Both the position numbers and the translations under genes were made by a program. Shown one piece after another: positions 54,536-63,975 of a stretch of DNA of 64,000 nucleotides. Every line of letters starts with the position of its first letter. The stretch's first letter is position 1. This stretch comes from Methylotuvimicrobium alcaliphilum 20Z (lineage in GTDB: Bacteria; Pseudomonadota; Gammaproteobacteria; Methylococcales; Methylomonadaceae), in NCBI RefSeq assembly GCF_000968535.2, contig NC_016112.1, forward strand, positions 3,038,001 through 3,102,000, given 5' to 3'. The notes beneath the pieces are model-generated. The model saw only the letters and a list, made by a program, of their open reading frames with translations. It did no database searches and was not told the DNA's origin.

Positions 54536-55112
54536 CCGATGATATAGAGCCCTTAGTTAATTAGAATATGGCAGCACCTTGCTAGCCTGAGCTGAAGTGC
54601 AATTTATGTAGCTTTATTAGCTACCGGCTCTATAAAGTTCTTAAGCTACGGACTCTAGCGAGCATCGTATCAAAAGAATGTAAACACCTAGAACAAACTA
54701 CCAGTCGGCTGTTTGCTCAAGATGATTGGAGCTGGATTAGCCGTTTAGAGCAAGATATAGATCTCTCTGAAAGAGTCGAGCATTCGTCGGTCGATTCGGT
54801 CGTCTCCAAGATACTTTAGGCGATAAGTTGATTCCTTTAGTGTTGGTGATTGAAGAGGAAACCTTAGGCACTGCGCTTGATAATTTGGGCCGAGCTGAAC
54901 GTTTGGGCTGGCTGCCTAGCGTGGCCGATTGGTCTGAGGCGCGAGGATTGAGAAACCGAATGGTACATGAATATATGACAGATCCGGAAGAATTTCGGTT
55001 AGCGTTGGCACGCGGCAGGGACTTAGTCCCGATGCTTCTAGAAACAGCAACTAATACTCTGTCCTTTTTGAAATCTAAAAATTATATTAGCCACGCGCCG
55101 CAGGATACATAA
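54529..55112 (+). pseudogene. HepT-like toxin, frameshifted and interrupted
   Basis: ATG at 54529 gives only MLTDDIEPLVN then a stop. Pieces of a HepT-like protein follow in changing frames: CKHLEQTTSRLFAQDD ... LSERVE, then, one frame over, RAFVGRFGRLQDTLGDKLIP and ETLGTALDNLGRAERLGW, to RNRMVHEYMTDPEEF with the family R-x4-H-x-Y ribonuclease motif. At least one stop and one frameshift separate them. The catalytic motif is intact but the N-terminal half is not expressed with it. Confidence 0.8.
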
Positions 55113-55438
55113 CCATTGTGTATACTTCATCCTTAAATTTTAATAACGGTCATTATTGTCTGCTTGAATTGCGGTGATGATCTTTCGAAATGTCCGGACA
55201 GCCCTCGTCATTCCGCCATGGACTGGCGGAATCCAGCGCCATGGATGGCAGGCTTTTGAGGTACATTCGCTCGTTCCCAAGCTCGTTGCTTGGGAACGCA
55301 GTTCGAGAAGCTCCAGCTTCTCGAAACCGGTAAGCAAAAACTAACGTGAAGACTTACCAAACCCAAATTTAAGAAACATCACCTCTTACACACAAAACAC
55401 CATCTACTAATTTCGACTACAATAAAAACCGTAAAAAA
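55113..55438. repeat. Repeat-rich spacer
   Basis: Contains GTCATTCCGCCATGGACTGG ... CCATGGATGGCAGG (also at 50410) and REP-like CTCGTTCCCAAGCTCGTTGC / GAAGCTCCAGCTTCTCG. No gene. Confidence 0.55.
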
Positions 55439-55567
55439 ATGACCGAATGGCGAATAAAACATGCCAACCCTGCCCCCAGACAAATGCAAAATACCCAACT
55501 CGGAGCACTGGCCGACCAATTATGGGAACAGGATAGCCTTGATAAACTGCAGAGGGGAGTGGCTTAA
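55439..55567 (+). CDS. Possible 42-residue ORF, unknown
   Basis: ATG at 55439 opens MTEWRIKHANPAPRQMQNTQ and ends LGALADQLWEQDSLDKLQRGVA. No recognised family and no strong ribosome-binding site. It may be a relic of a larger protein. Listed only because the surrounding 600 bp is otherwise empty. Confidence 0.2.
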   Translation: MTEWRIKHANPAPRQMQNTQLGALADQLWEQDSLDKLQRGVA

Positions 55568-55643
55568 ACATACCGACTTGTAAATGTTTCGCAAGAAATG
55601 AACGGTATTAACTTCAGCTTAGATCGCTAAACAACCCAACGGC

Positions 55644-55681
55644 AAAACATCAAAACATCAAAACATCAAAACATCAAAACA
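55644..55681 (+). repeat. Microsatellite, (ACATCAAA) about x4
   Basis: Four exact tandem units of 8 bp ahead of the methyltransferase gene, 80 bp before its start codon. In a non-coding region, so any change in copy number would affect only spacing. Confidence 0.85.
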
Positions 55682-55760
55682 ATTGAGCTATACGGTGCCA
55701 TTCAAACACAGAATCTAATGCCAAATATGACGAACTTGCCAACTAACCGAGAAACCGATC

Positions 55761-56672
55761 ATGCCGACCATAACATCAAACATCACGCGCGTGAGCAAAG
55801 CTATACTGACCAATATTTTTGCGGGATTAGCGCCAAAAGCCTACATGCGTTATACCCATGAAACAGGGCGGGGTTTGCAAGAAGAAGGCAGTGGCGATAT
55901 CACGACCTACTTTTTTCAATGTTATGAAGACTATCTGCGATATCTCGATCTAACCGACGATTCAATCAAAGACTATCTCAACAATAAAGTATTGCTAGAA
56001 TACGGCCCCGGCGACCTGCCCGGCATGGCCTTGATTTTTTATGCCAAAGGTGCCAATAAAGTCTACTGCGTCGACCGCTTCCCTCTCCTTTCGTTCTCAG
56101 CCTTCAATAGCGAAGCACTGCAAACCATTATCGATAAACTGTCACCGGACGAACAGCAAAGAGCAAAAAACTGTTTCAAGGAATTCGGCAATCCCGGTTC
56201 CGGCTTAAAACCGGAATGCATCGAGTACATCACGCACAAAAAAGGCTTGTCGCAACTCGACCAAGCCATCGATCTGATCTACTCCCGAGCAGTACTTGAA
56301 CACGTCAATAGCTTGCCGGAAACCTTTCAAGACATGTATCGTGCATTAAAACCATCCGGCATCGCATTGCATAAAGTCGACCTGAAAAGCCACGGACTGC
56401 ACCAAGAAAATCCACTGGATTTTCTGACTTGGCCGGACTACCTTTGGAACATCATGTATTGCAACAAAGGGGTACCGAACCGTTATCGAATCGACAAATA
56501 TAGAAAAGTCATCGGTCAAACTGCTTTCAAAATCGAACTGCTGGAAGCCGTTGAGGAATGCGACGAGGAAACAGCGCAAAAAATCAAACCGAAGCTTGCG
56601 AAAAAATTTAGCGATATTAGTATCGTGGATCTCAAATGGTTAAGCTTCTGGATGCGGGTAAAAAAGCGATAA
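55761..56672 (+). CDS. SAM-dependent class I methyltransferase
   Basis: 303 residues. SAM motif I LLEYGPGDLPGMAL, acidic motif II VYCVDRFPLL, motif IV DLIYSRAVLEHVN, and LKPSGIALHKVDL as post-motif. The core lies at about 83-215; the C-terminal 85 residues are specific to this group. Substrate unknown; the neighbourhood suggests sugar or polysaccharide modification. No signal peptide. Confidence 0.82.
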   Translation: MPTITSNITRVSKAILTNIFAGLAPKAYMRYTHETGRGLQEEGSGDITTYFFQCYEDYLRYLDLTDDSIKDYLNNKVLLEYGPGDLPGMALIFYAKGANKVYCVDRFPLLSFSAFNSEALQTIIDKLSPDEQQRAKNCFKEFGNPGSGLKPECIEYITHKKGLSQLDQAIDLIYSRAVLEHVNSLPETFQDMYRALKPSGIALHKVDLKSHGLHQENPLDFLTWPDYLWNIMYCNKGVPNRYRIDKYRKVIGQTAFKIELLEAVEECDEETAQKIKPKLAKKFSDISIVDLKWLSFWMRVKKR

Positions 56673-56732
56673 CACCGATAGCTAACTAGGCAAAGCTTGA
56701 TACCATGCAACCAAAATATCAATAACCTCATC

Positions 56733-56858
56733 ATGACAACATTCGTTCATCAACTGCTAAGAGAAAGCGCCAAAAACACCCCTACTGCGTCGGCCCTGAT
56801 TACCAAAAAGCTTCAGCCAATGGCCAGGTTAAGAACACTACCCCGAAGCGGTAATTAA
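56733..56858 (+). pseudogene. Exosortase-A-type acyl-CoA ligase start fragment
   Basis: ATG 56733 opens MTTFVHQLLRESAKNTPTAS and then ALITKK before drifting to a stop at 56856. The first residues equal those of the gene beginning at 63976 (MVTFVHQL), and the 30 bases upstream are also similar (CATGCAACC). Resembles the start of exosortase-A-associated acyl-CoA ligases (ligA_PEP_1). Truncated duplicate. Confidence 0.7.
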
Positions 56859-56877
56859 ACAGGGCACTCATTTTTCT

Positions 56878-57330
56878 AATTGGAAACTACGGTTGAAGCG
56901 GTATTCGAACTCAGCCATATAGCGGGGTAAATGTTTCGGGTTCAGTGTGTGATATGTACCATGCAAGGCATTTTTAATATTACCCAGCATCGTGTTGATC
57001 CAATAAAACGCCAGTAGCTCAACACTGCCAGCACCACCGCCCGTCACAATGACCTCATGTTAGAGGCCGGCTGCATCAACGCCGTTGAAAGCCGTTAACC
57101 CATCGGTGATCAGATGACTGCCCTGTTGGATCTGCTGTTCGCTCCAACGCTTGATTTCCCGTTTTTGAGAGCCTTTGACAGGGTTCATTTTGATGCAAAC
57201 AGGTCGCCCCGCCTCGGTCGTTACAACAGCCGCCACGAACGGCGTTTTGTTTTCAAGGCTTGGAATTCTGTCAAACTGATGGCTTTTTGAAATTGGACTT
57301 TGTTCTTGTTCATCTCTGCCTCATTGTATT
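56878..57330 (-). pseudogene. IS1595-like (ISXO2) transposase remnant
   Basis: On the minus strand: NKTPFVAAVVTTEAGRP, then IKRWSEQQIQQGSHLITDGLTAF, stop, then FYWINTMLGNIKNALHGTYH and LPRYMAEFEYRFNR. This is the C-terminal half of an ISXO2-type DDE transposase. It has an in-frame stop and no N-terminal half. Inactive relic. Confidence 0.85.
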
Positions 57331-57530
57331 TCATAGTCTTAACTAACCCGATCAACTCCTGATTAAGCTGATGGTTCTACGTAATCAGATACAGAAATTA
57401 ATTTGCTCGACGAGATTCCGCCGGAAGCATCGAGAAAAATCAGACAAACCGTATCAAAAGTTCAAGCCGTTTTTTGAATTTGGTACTAAAATAAAAGAGA
57501 TAATTAAGACGACCAATGTCCAAACAGCAA

Positions 57531-57606
57531 CGAAGACATCGCTCCCACAACAGATATCAAGAACTGTCTGTGGGAGCGATCCCAAAATCGCGACTTTCGA
57601 CAGATA
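57531..57606. repeat. MITE B-like hairpin fragment
   Basis: AACGAAGACATCGCTCCCAC and GTGGGAGCGATCCC ... CGCGACTTTCG arms match the MITE B core, without the terminal repeats. It lies upstream of the barrel-protein gene. Confidence 0.6.
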
Positions 57607-57655
57607 ACCCTATCTATTAGCACAGTGTGGACTCAATAAATCATAATAAAAACCA

Positions 57656-58858
57656 ATGGCAAACATCCTCCAAAAACTGATCGCCCTACCCTTCAGATAC
57701 AAACCCTGGTACCCGGAACATCTGAGCATCATTATCGACGACCTGAAAGGATTGAGCAAACAGCCGGTACACTCGGATGAAGTTTCTCTGAAAGCCGTAA
57801 TCGAATGGTTGTGCAGAGCGCAAGACAAACGCATCGGACACGCCGATGAAGGCGGCGTTTCGGCGGGCTGGAGTTTCGAAGACGGCTGGCTGCCCAGTTA
57901 CCCTGAAACCAGTGGTTACATCATCGAAACCTTTCTAGCCGCCGAAAAAATACTAGCCCAACCGGAACTTGCCCAGCGAGCGCAACGCATCATCGACTGG
58001 GAACTTTCGATACAAAATCCGGACGGCTCGTTTCCGGGCCATTTCGGCGAATCCGGCAGTAAACCGGTCATCTTCAACACCGGGCAAATTATGCACGGCA
58101 TGCTTGCCGGCTATCTGACATTCGAGCGCAACGAATGCCTCGAAGCCGCCGTCAATGCCGGCCGCTGGATGGTATCGAAACAAGACGAAGACGGCTGCTG
58201 GCGACGCTCGGTACACAACGACACCCCGCATACCTATAACACCCGGGCTGCATGGGCCTTGCTCAGAACCGGTTTGCTCGCGAACGAGTCGGACTTAGTG
58301 AATGCGGCGATAAAAAATATCCGTTGGGCCTTAACCCAACAAACCAGATCGGGCTGGTTCGAAACGAACGGTTTTACCGCCGGTGGCCTGCCCTTTACGC
58401 ACAATATCGCTTACGCAATCCGCGGGATTCTCGAGTGCGGATTGCTATTGCAAGACCAAGCAATGCTCGACGCCGCGATCAAAGCCACCAAAGCGCAAGC
58501 CGAGCAACAACGTCCAGATGGCTGGCTGGCCGGACGCTATGCCGAAAACTGGAAAGCACAAGCCGGCTATTGCTGCCTGACCGGCGTTGCGCAAATGGGC
58601 ATTATTTGGCTGAGACTGTCACAAGCCTGTGACCTGAAAGCTCTGGAACAAAACGCCGATGCCGGCATTCGGTATCTAAAAACCAACCAACGAATTACCG
58701 GCAAAAAAGATCATAGAGACGGCGCAATTGCGGGCTCCGCGCCGATTTGGGGGCGCTACTCTATGTTCGAATACCCCAATTGGGCCGCCAAATTTTACGC
58801 CGATGCCTTGATGATGAGGATGTCGGGTAAAACCATTCCCGAAACACCGAGGAGTTGA
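57656..58858 (+). CDS. Unknown alpha/alpha-barrel (terpenoid cyclase/six-hairpin-like) protein
   Basis: 400 residues. A series of repeated helical hairpins with DGSFPGHFGE, DEDGCWRRS, QQTRSGWFETNGF and QQRPDGWLAGRYAENW: recurring Asp-Gly-Trp turns, the pattern of squalene-hopene/prenyltransferase-like or GH88/105-like barrels. No family-specific catalytic triad can be recognised. It lies 4 bp before a formyltransferase gene in a polysaccharide region. Possibly a polysaccharide-modifying enzyme. No signal peptide. Confidence 0.75.
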   Translation: MANILQKLIALPFRYKPWYPEHLSIIIDDLKGLSKQPVHSDEVSLKAVIEWLCRAQDKRIGHADEGGVSAGWSFEDGWLPSYPETSGYIIETFLAAEKILAQPELAQRAQRIIDWELSIQNPDGSFPGHFGESGSKPVIFNTGQIMHGMLAGYLTFERNECLEAAVNAGRWMVSKQDEDGCWRRSVHNDTPHTYNTRAAWALLRTGLLANESDLVNAAIKNIRWALTQQTRSGWFETNGFTAGGLPFTHNIAYAIRGILECGLLLQDQAMLDAAIKATKAQAEQQRPDGWLAGRYAENWKAQAGYCCLTGVAQMGIIWLRLSQACDLKALEQNADAGIRYLKTNQRITGKKDHRDGAIAGSAPIWGRYSMFEYPNWAAKFYADALMMRMSGKTIPETPRS

Positions 58859-58862
58859 CACG

Positions 58863-59675
58863 ATGTCCAACCTATCAGTCGTAATCTTATGCGGTTCCTC
58901 GGCGAGACATATTTATTTCGCCAATGAATTGTGCCGCCATTGTCAGCCGAAAGCGATCATCCAAGAAACGGGCTGCCACCAAATCCTCGGCAAGATTATC
59001 AAGCTACTAAAAGATCCAAAAAAACTGTCGCAAAAACTCTCGCGCTGGTTGCGTGATCGCAAACGTTACAGTGGCAATCCGGAAGCCAAATACTATTTCG
59101 GCGACAAAACACCTGAGCTCGAACGGCCGGAATTGCGTATCGAAGTCCCCTATATCAACGACGAACAAGTTCTTTCGATCGTCGACCAACACCAACCCGA
59201 TGTCATCGCAGTATTCGGCACATCATTGATCAAAGGGCCGTTACTGGAAACAGGGAGACTCGGTATTATCAACCTGCACGGCGGACTTTCACCCGAATAC
59301 CGGGGCGCCGACTGCACATTCTGGGCGCTTTATAACCAAGAACCCGAAAAAGTCGGTTGCACGATCCATTACATCAACGCCGGCATCGACACCGGCCATT
59401 TAATCGCTCATGTCAGCCCGGAAGTCAAAGCAAACGACACAGAGCTTCAACTCTTCTGGCGAGCGGTAAAGAGCAGTACCAAAGCATTTTGCGAATTACT
59501 CAACCGTTTAGAAAAAGGCGAACAATTCGGAGTCGTTCAAGAGAGCAAGGGCAAGCTTTATCAGGTCAAAGACCGGAAAGTCGAACATGAGCAACAATTA
59601 ACTCAATTACTAAACTACGGCTTATTAAAAGACATCAATTTAGAAGAGCGCATCGAATGGTTTAAAAAAACATAA
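58863..59675 (+). CDS. Formyltransferase-family protein (sugar N-formyltransferase-like)
   Basis: 270 residues. Formyl_trans_N core: Asn-Leu-His-Gly-Gly (INLHGGLSPEYRG, with catalytic Asn and His), the family Asp in INAGIDTGHL, and VFGTSLIKG before them. The fold binds N10-formyl-tetrahydrofolate and formylates an amine, here probably of an amino sugar. It lacks the C-terminal tRNA-binding domain of Fmt. Likely cotranscribed with the upstream barrel-protein gene. Cytoplasmic. Confidence 0.85.
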   Translation: MSNLSVVILCGSSARHIYFANELCRHCQPKAIIQETGCHQILGKIIKLLKDPKKLSQKLSRWLRDRKRYSGNPEAKYYFGDKTPELERPELRIEVPYINDEQVLSIVDQHQPDVIAVFGTSLIKGPLLETGRLGIINLHGGLSPEYRGADCTFWALYNQEPEKVGCTIHYINAGIDTGHLIAHVSPEVKANDTELQLFWRAVKSSTKAFCELLNRLEKGEQFGVVQESKGKLYQVKDRKVEHEQQLTQLLNYGLLKDINLEERIEWFKKT

Positions 59676-59879
59676 TCGGTAGGGCCCTAACCCATCCTTA
59701 ACATACTTAGAGTCAAAATCTAAGTTGCATTTCTTTGAATAAGTCATAAGCTATTGATAATATTTGTTTATGTTTTAGGCTTTTCGTGGACGAATTATAG
59801 TGTCATATTAATTACTTCCCTTGCGCACCTTATCCGCTTGCGGTAAGTTGGCGGGCATGTATATTCGACAAACCAAATT

Positions 59880-60665
59880 TCCTGCTCCGCTACGGACGAG
59901 CAGTATTACGCCTATCGCTTGATTCACTGTGAACGGCCGGCCGGTGCGTTAGTTGGGATGGATGCCTGCATCGCCACGGAAGCCGACACTGCGATCCCCA
60001 TCGGAACCGCTTTGCATATGCAACGGGTCGACGAAGTCGAACAGCAGGAAGCCCGGTTGTATTGCTATTCCGAACAGCACGAACAAAAAGAACTCGGTAT
60101 CAATCAACATTTGTGCGAGCGCTTAAATGCCGGATTGCAAAAGATCGCCGACGCCCCCGCCACAAGCCACGTGCCGAAAAGCGTCTCGACCAACTGCAAC
60201 AGCACTACGGCCGGCTCCAGAAAAATACCACGGTATCGGTCAACATTACACGATTGAATTGCCCCCCCCCCGACAAGACCGACACAAAAGTCATCGATCT
60301 GAACCGGTCGAAATAGCCCAAAACCGGCAGCCGCCTCGCCGACGCCAGCACTTACTGCCTGCGCACAACGAAACCCAATGGGACACCGAGCAACTGTGGC
60401 GCACCTAATATCATACTCACCGACCTGGAAGCGCTATTTCGTATCTTGAAATCCGAACTAGAGCTACACCCGTTCTACCGTCGCAAAGAAATCCGCGGTG
60501 GGATAACGCCCATCCATGGTCGTAACCAGTTCCTTCCGGCGCGGCGACCGGCGGTACCCTGCACATCCGTAAAACCGCCGAGCAGGCACACATCTACCGC
60601 ATCCTGATTATTGACCCGTTACCGGAGGCGTGCAAACAACATTCATCTAAATCAAAATCGCGAAG
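59880..60665 (+). pseudogene. IS1634-like transposase remnant
   Basis: Pieces in several frames: ARLYCYSEQHEQKELGINQHLCERLN, RKASRPTATALRPAPEKYHGIGQHY, TDLEALFRILKSELELHPFYRRKEIRGG and GTLHIRKTAEQAHIYRILIID match the order of an IS1634-family DDE transposase (Y-C-Y-S-E, KYxxIAQHY, LTDLExxFRSLKSEL). Multiple frameshifts and stops, including a C10-type homopolymer at 60262. Dead element. Confidence 0.8.
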
Positions 60666-60776
60666 AAAACGCGTTTGTAGTGCCTAACGACAACTTTTGA
60701 ATCTACAGCATATTGATTTGTATAACATTCTAAATCTAAGTGTCGACCATATTTAAGTATTGGTGCTGGTTTCAGC

Positions 60777-62120
60777 TCACGACTCATCTTGTCCCTGCAA
60801 CCAATCATTTTTGATAATCAGCAGTTTATCATTGCGCGACAATTCCGGCTTATCCCAAATAATTTTCCAGGTGATTTCATCGGTAATTTTTTTCCTTAAA
60901 AAATCAATTACATCGGCTTCGCTTAATGTAAAAGCTTTGCCGCAGTCCAAGCGGACAATAATTGTATCCGCCGCCGATTGAATGAATTGATACTGCTGTA
61001 AACCGTCCAGCCAACGCATGACCAAGGTCAATCCTGGCATAGCAATACGGCGACCACTCGGCAATACCAAAACATCACCGGTACGCCCATCCACCGGACC
61101 GATACGCGGCCAGCTAATCCCCGATGACGCTGGTTGCTGGCTGTGCCAATGAACGATGTCGCCGGTTTCATAGCGAATGAACGGGGTAGCCCAATTGCTT
61201 AGACAAGTTGCGATAGCGCGCCCACTTTGCTTCAGAGCATAAATGGGCTGGTTATCGTCGTCTAGTATTTCCAATATGCCACGATGGAAAAATAAATGTA
61301 GACCGTCGTGTTCAGGACCTTCGGCGGCAAACAAACCGCCATCGTTTAAGCCATACAGATCGAACACGCTTGCTTTTAAAGTATCCTCGATACGTTGCCT
61401 TACTTCTTGACGCATTACTTCCGCGGTACAGACGATGCCTTTGAGGTTAGGGAAAGTTTCGCCAAGCTCGGCCAGCAGTTCTCCAAGTTCGCGTATTGCG
61501 TTAGGATAACCATAAATAAAGCGAATTTTTTGAAAATGCGACGATTGAGTTAAAGTTTTAACCCGCGCCAAGGTTAAATTAGAGCCGCTAAATACCCAAC
61601 GGTTGATGATGCGGTCTTTCCAGGTTCGCTTGTCGGTTAATCCGGTCCCCACTGATTCGCCGCCGACGACCAGAAAGGGATCACTGAGTTGCCATCCTGC
61701 CCAATGCCATGCCGTGTACAATTGTGCCCACATGGACTCTTGATCTTCCTTGGTCATTCGAAAAATGACTGGTTGTCCCGTACTGCCGCCGGTTCTGGCT
61801 TCGACGCTTTTTATCCATGGCGCTGTAGTAATGAAGGTCGGCAATTCTGCGCGAAGCTCTTCTTTGCTCAACAATGGTAATCGTGTTAAGTCCTCAATAT
61901 GCTGAATGTCTTGCGGGCTGTCGATAAAGCCTTGCCAGCGCGAGCGATAAAATGGGACATATTGCCAACAATAGTGAATCAATTGCTGTAATTTTTCTTC
62001 TTGAAATTGCTTTATTTGCTGAACCTGCCAGTTTTGACGGCTTTGTATGTCACGCATAATGCGCACCCTTTGCGGCGCCAACATACTGATGAGTGTTTGA
62101 TGAAAAATTCTGGAGGTCAT
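60777..62120 (-). CDS. CapK/PaaK-like adenylate-forming enzyme
   Basis: 447 residues. Phosphate-binding loop ARTGGSTGQPVIF, FDLYGLNDGG and RYETGDI, the three core motifs of PaaK-type adenylating proteins. It resembles capsule/exopolysaccharide CapK-like proteins rather than true phenylacetate-CoA ligases; no other phenylacetate genes are near. It would activate a carboxylic acid (or amino acid) for transfer, maybe to a carrier or sugar. It points toward the formyltransferase gene on the opposite strand. Confidence 0.87.
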   Translation of the reverse strand: MTSRIFHQTLISMLAPQRVRIMRDIQSRQNWQVQQIKQFQEEKLQQLIHYCWQYVPFYRSRWQGFIDSPQDIQHIEDLTRLPLLSKEELRAELPTFITTAPWIKSVEARTGGSTGQPVIFRMTKEDQESMWAQLYTAWHWAGWQLSDPFLVVGGESVGTGLTDKRTWKDRIINRWVFSGSNLTLARVKTLTQSSHFQKIRFIYGYPNAIRELGELLAELGETFPNLKGIVCTAEVMRQEVRQRIEDTLKASVFDLYGLNDGGLFAAEGPEHDGLHLFFHRGILEILDDDNQPIYALKQSGRAIATCLSNWATPFIRYETGDIVHWHSQQPASSGISWPRIGPVDGRTGDVLVLPSGRRIAMPGLTLVMRWLDGLQQYQFIQSAADTIIVRLDCGKAFTLSEADVIDFLRKKITDEITWKIIWDKPELSRNDKLLIIKNDWLQGQDES

Positions 62121-62730
62121 AGTATTTAATTCGTTAAACGGATATTGCTAATTGAGTCTAAGGTTATTTAGCGACGCAACGCGGGAATTTGTTGTTTTAA
62201 AGCTTATAAATTTTTTAATGCATCGCGTGCGTTTGCGTGATGTAAGATAGATGAGGAAGATTCCGCAAAGATGCGAATGAATATTACGAGTGCTTCATTT
62301 AAGGTGAGCAGTTTAAACAGTTGCAAGAGTTTCGTTTGATAAGTGTTGCTCATAAAAAATCGCCTATTTGGAAGAAATTAAAGGCTCTTCCGGATTTCCC
62401 GTGGTAATTTGAAAAATTAGCTGTAAAGCAAATTCTTAATGAATAAATTACATTTAATATCAGTTGCTTAAACAAAATCTTATTTTCTTATTCGGTGTCG
62501 ATCCGCTATTACCACGGCAAGTACGGAAGAGCCGAAATTAAAAATTAGTAAATATTTTCCTTCTGCGTTACCAATGCCTCTTAATCACCACATCTAGTCT
62601 AAATGATTTTGAAATATTGATAAATTGTTTTGAGTATAGGATGGCGTCCTATGGCGATTAATTTTTTCAGTCAAGCCTTTATTTAAAATATCTAATTCCA
62701 AAGTCTCAAGTAATTACCCCTATAAAAACT
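62121..62730. other. AT-rich gene-free region
   Basis: Upstream of the CapK-like gene. No frame above about 60 codons has protein-like content. AT-rich runs (TTTATTTAAAATATC) could hold its promoter, but none is clear. Confidence 0.45.
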
Positions 62731-62866
62731 TAGGGAGTAGTCAATTAGCGCCTCCTGATACAAAATATAGTGGTATCATCAAACCAAAACAACTCCGATT
62801 TTAGAAGCAGGGCGAGATTACCCGCGCGCATATAAATGGGTGGAGGCGCTAACTGACTACCCCCTA
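62731..62866. repeat. Inverted-repeat element (TAGGGAGTAGTC ends)
   Basis: 136 bp. Left TAGGGAGTAGTCAATTAGCG followed by CCTCC, right the imperfect inverse. Non-coding; MITE-like. Single copy in the window. Confidence 0.7.
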
Positions 62867-62974
62867 AAACTTATAAACAGCCTGACAGGTTTTTAATGCC
62901 TAAAAATTGAAATTGTGCAGCCCTGAATTAATTGCGGCCCATGTTTTGACCCCAAGTACAGCATGAGAGTGTTG

Positions 62975-63288
62975 CAAGCGCGCCAAGATTTTTCGCGAAA
63001 GCTGAAATGGGGTCCGTCCGATTTCAGCAGCGAAAAATGACTTGGCGATTATTGCCTTCGGCGGCCCCGATTCGCCCTGCGTCCGTGCCACTACGCCACA
63101 TCATCGTATACTCGATGCGGCTCCGTAGCACTCCCACAAATGGCTTTACGCCGTGTCGCGATGCCTTGTATTTTGCCTCCGCCTGCGCTATTCGCGCAGA
63201 CTCCGGCAAAACACCCGGCGCTACGGCTATCGGGGACTAAAAATCTTCACTTCGCTAACGCTCCGTTTCCAAGATTTTCAGCGTATGA
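62975..63288. mobile_element. 314-bp perfect repeat, copy 2 (unknown mobile element)
   Basis: Identical to 18730-19043 throughout. Here its flanks are different: GAGAGTGTTG on the left, and AAAAATCAGAAAG on the right, which runs into an IS200-like remnant. Confidence 0.75.
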
Positions 63289-63482
63289 AAAAATCAGAAA
63301 GTTTATAGGTCCGATGTTTCCTAAGTTGCGGGGGCAACGTCGGAGGACGATATTGGAAGGGAATAGGTTGCAAGATCATGTGCACATGGCTGATACAGAT
63401 TTCGCCGAAGATTTCGGAAACGGAAGTGGTCGGATACATCAAACAAATCTACACCTATTTCACTAAAACCGAACAGCTCTAA
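63289..63482 (+). pseudogene. IS200/IS605 TnpA remnant
   Basis: Pieces KFIGPMFPKLRGQRRR and ILEGNRLQDHVHM (the H-x-H of HUH transposases) are followed, one frame over, by ISPKISETEVVGYIKQIYTYF to a stop at 63480. It aligns in order with the middle of IS200-type TnpA. Frameshifted and without its start. Confidence 0.75.
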
Positions 63483-63536
63483 TACGTAAAACACACCTAG
63501 TTAGGAATTGGCATGAAATAAGTAAGGCAACCGACA

Positions 63537-63685
63537 CAGGATTTTTGTTCGTATTCAAGGCGCGCAAACAGGCGCATATCAGGCTATGTAACTGTTTGCG
63601 CAAAGCTTCCGCTCACGCCCCTTACCTACATCCATGTAGGTAAGGCAGAAGACGGACCAAAAGACCTGTCGGTTGCATAACTTCT
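63537..63685. repeat. MITE E-like core fragment
   Basis: AGGCGCGCAAACAGGCGCAT ... TGTTTGCGCAAAGC and the CTACATCCATGTAG hairpin match the interior of MITE E copy 1 (25342), with degenerate ends. Confidence 0.5.
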
Positions 63686-63692
63686 AAAATGC

Positions 63693-63917
63693 ATGTTACT
63701 TAATTTAGGCTACAATGAACACGTTGTCAAAAAACCAAACGACCCAGGAGAACCAACATGTCGGCACAGCCCCCCTATATGCATTCTATATGTTGAAAAC
63801 GGCTTCAGCTATGGCGGCGCATTTATTTGTCTTCGTCATCTGATCAGGAACCTGGATTTCACTCGTTACAGACCGATAGTCGTAACCGGAAAAGAAAATA
63901 AGCCACACACCTTATAA
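63693..63917 (+). pseudogene. Glycosyltransferase N-terminal fragment
   Basis: The frame contains PICILYVENGFSYGGAFICLRHLIRNLDFTRYRPIVVTG, the start of a GT4-type glycosyltransferase as found in exosortase-A clusters, then a stop at 63915. The natural start was probably ATG 63758 (MSAQPP), now one base out of frame. About 50 of 400 or so codons remain. Confidence 0.65.
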
Positions 63918-63975
63918 ATTGAAGAATTACGAGTGTAGTAATATCATGCAACCCAATCATAGAAAAAAAATCACC

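Noticed and set aside
55644-55681. CRISPR-like tandem repeat
   Set aside because: The units are 8 bp with no spacers; a simple microsatellite. No direct-repeat/spacer array was seen anywhere in the window.
59919-60257. 112-codon frame as a real gene
   Set aside because: Matches the order of an IS1634-type transposase with frameshifts, so it is part of a dead element.
60777-62120. True phenylacetate-CoA ligase of aromatic degradation
   Set aside because: Motifs fit the PaaK superfamily, but no paa genes are present and the context is polysaccharide synthesis, so CapK-like is preferred.
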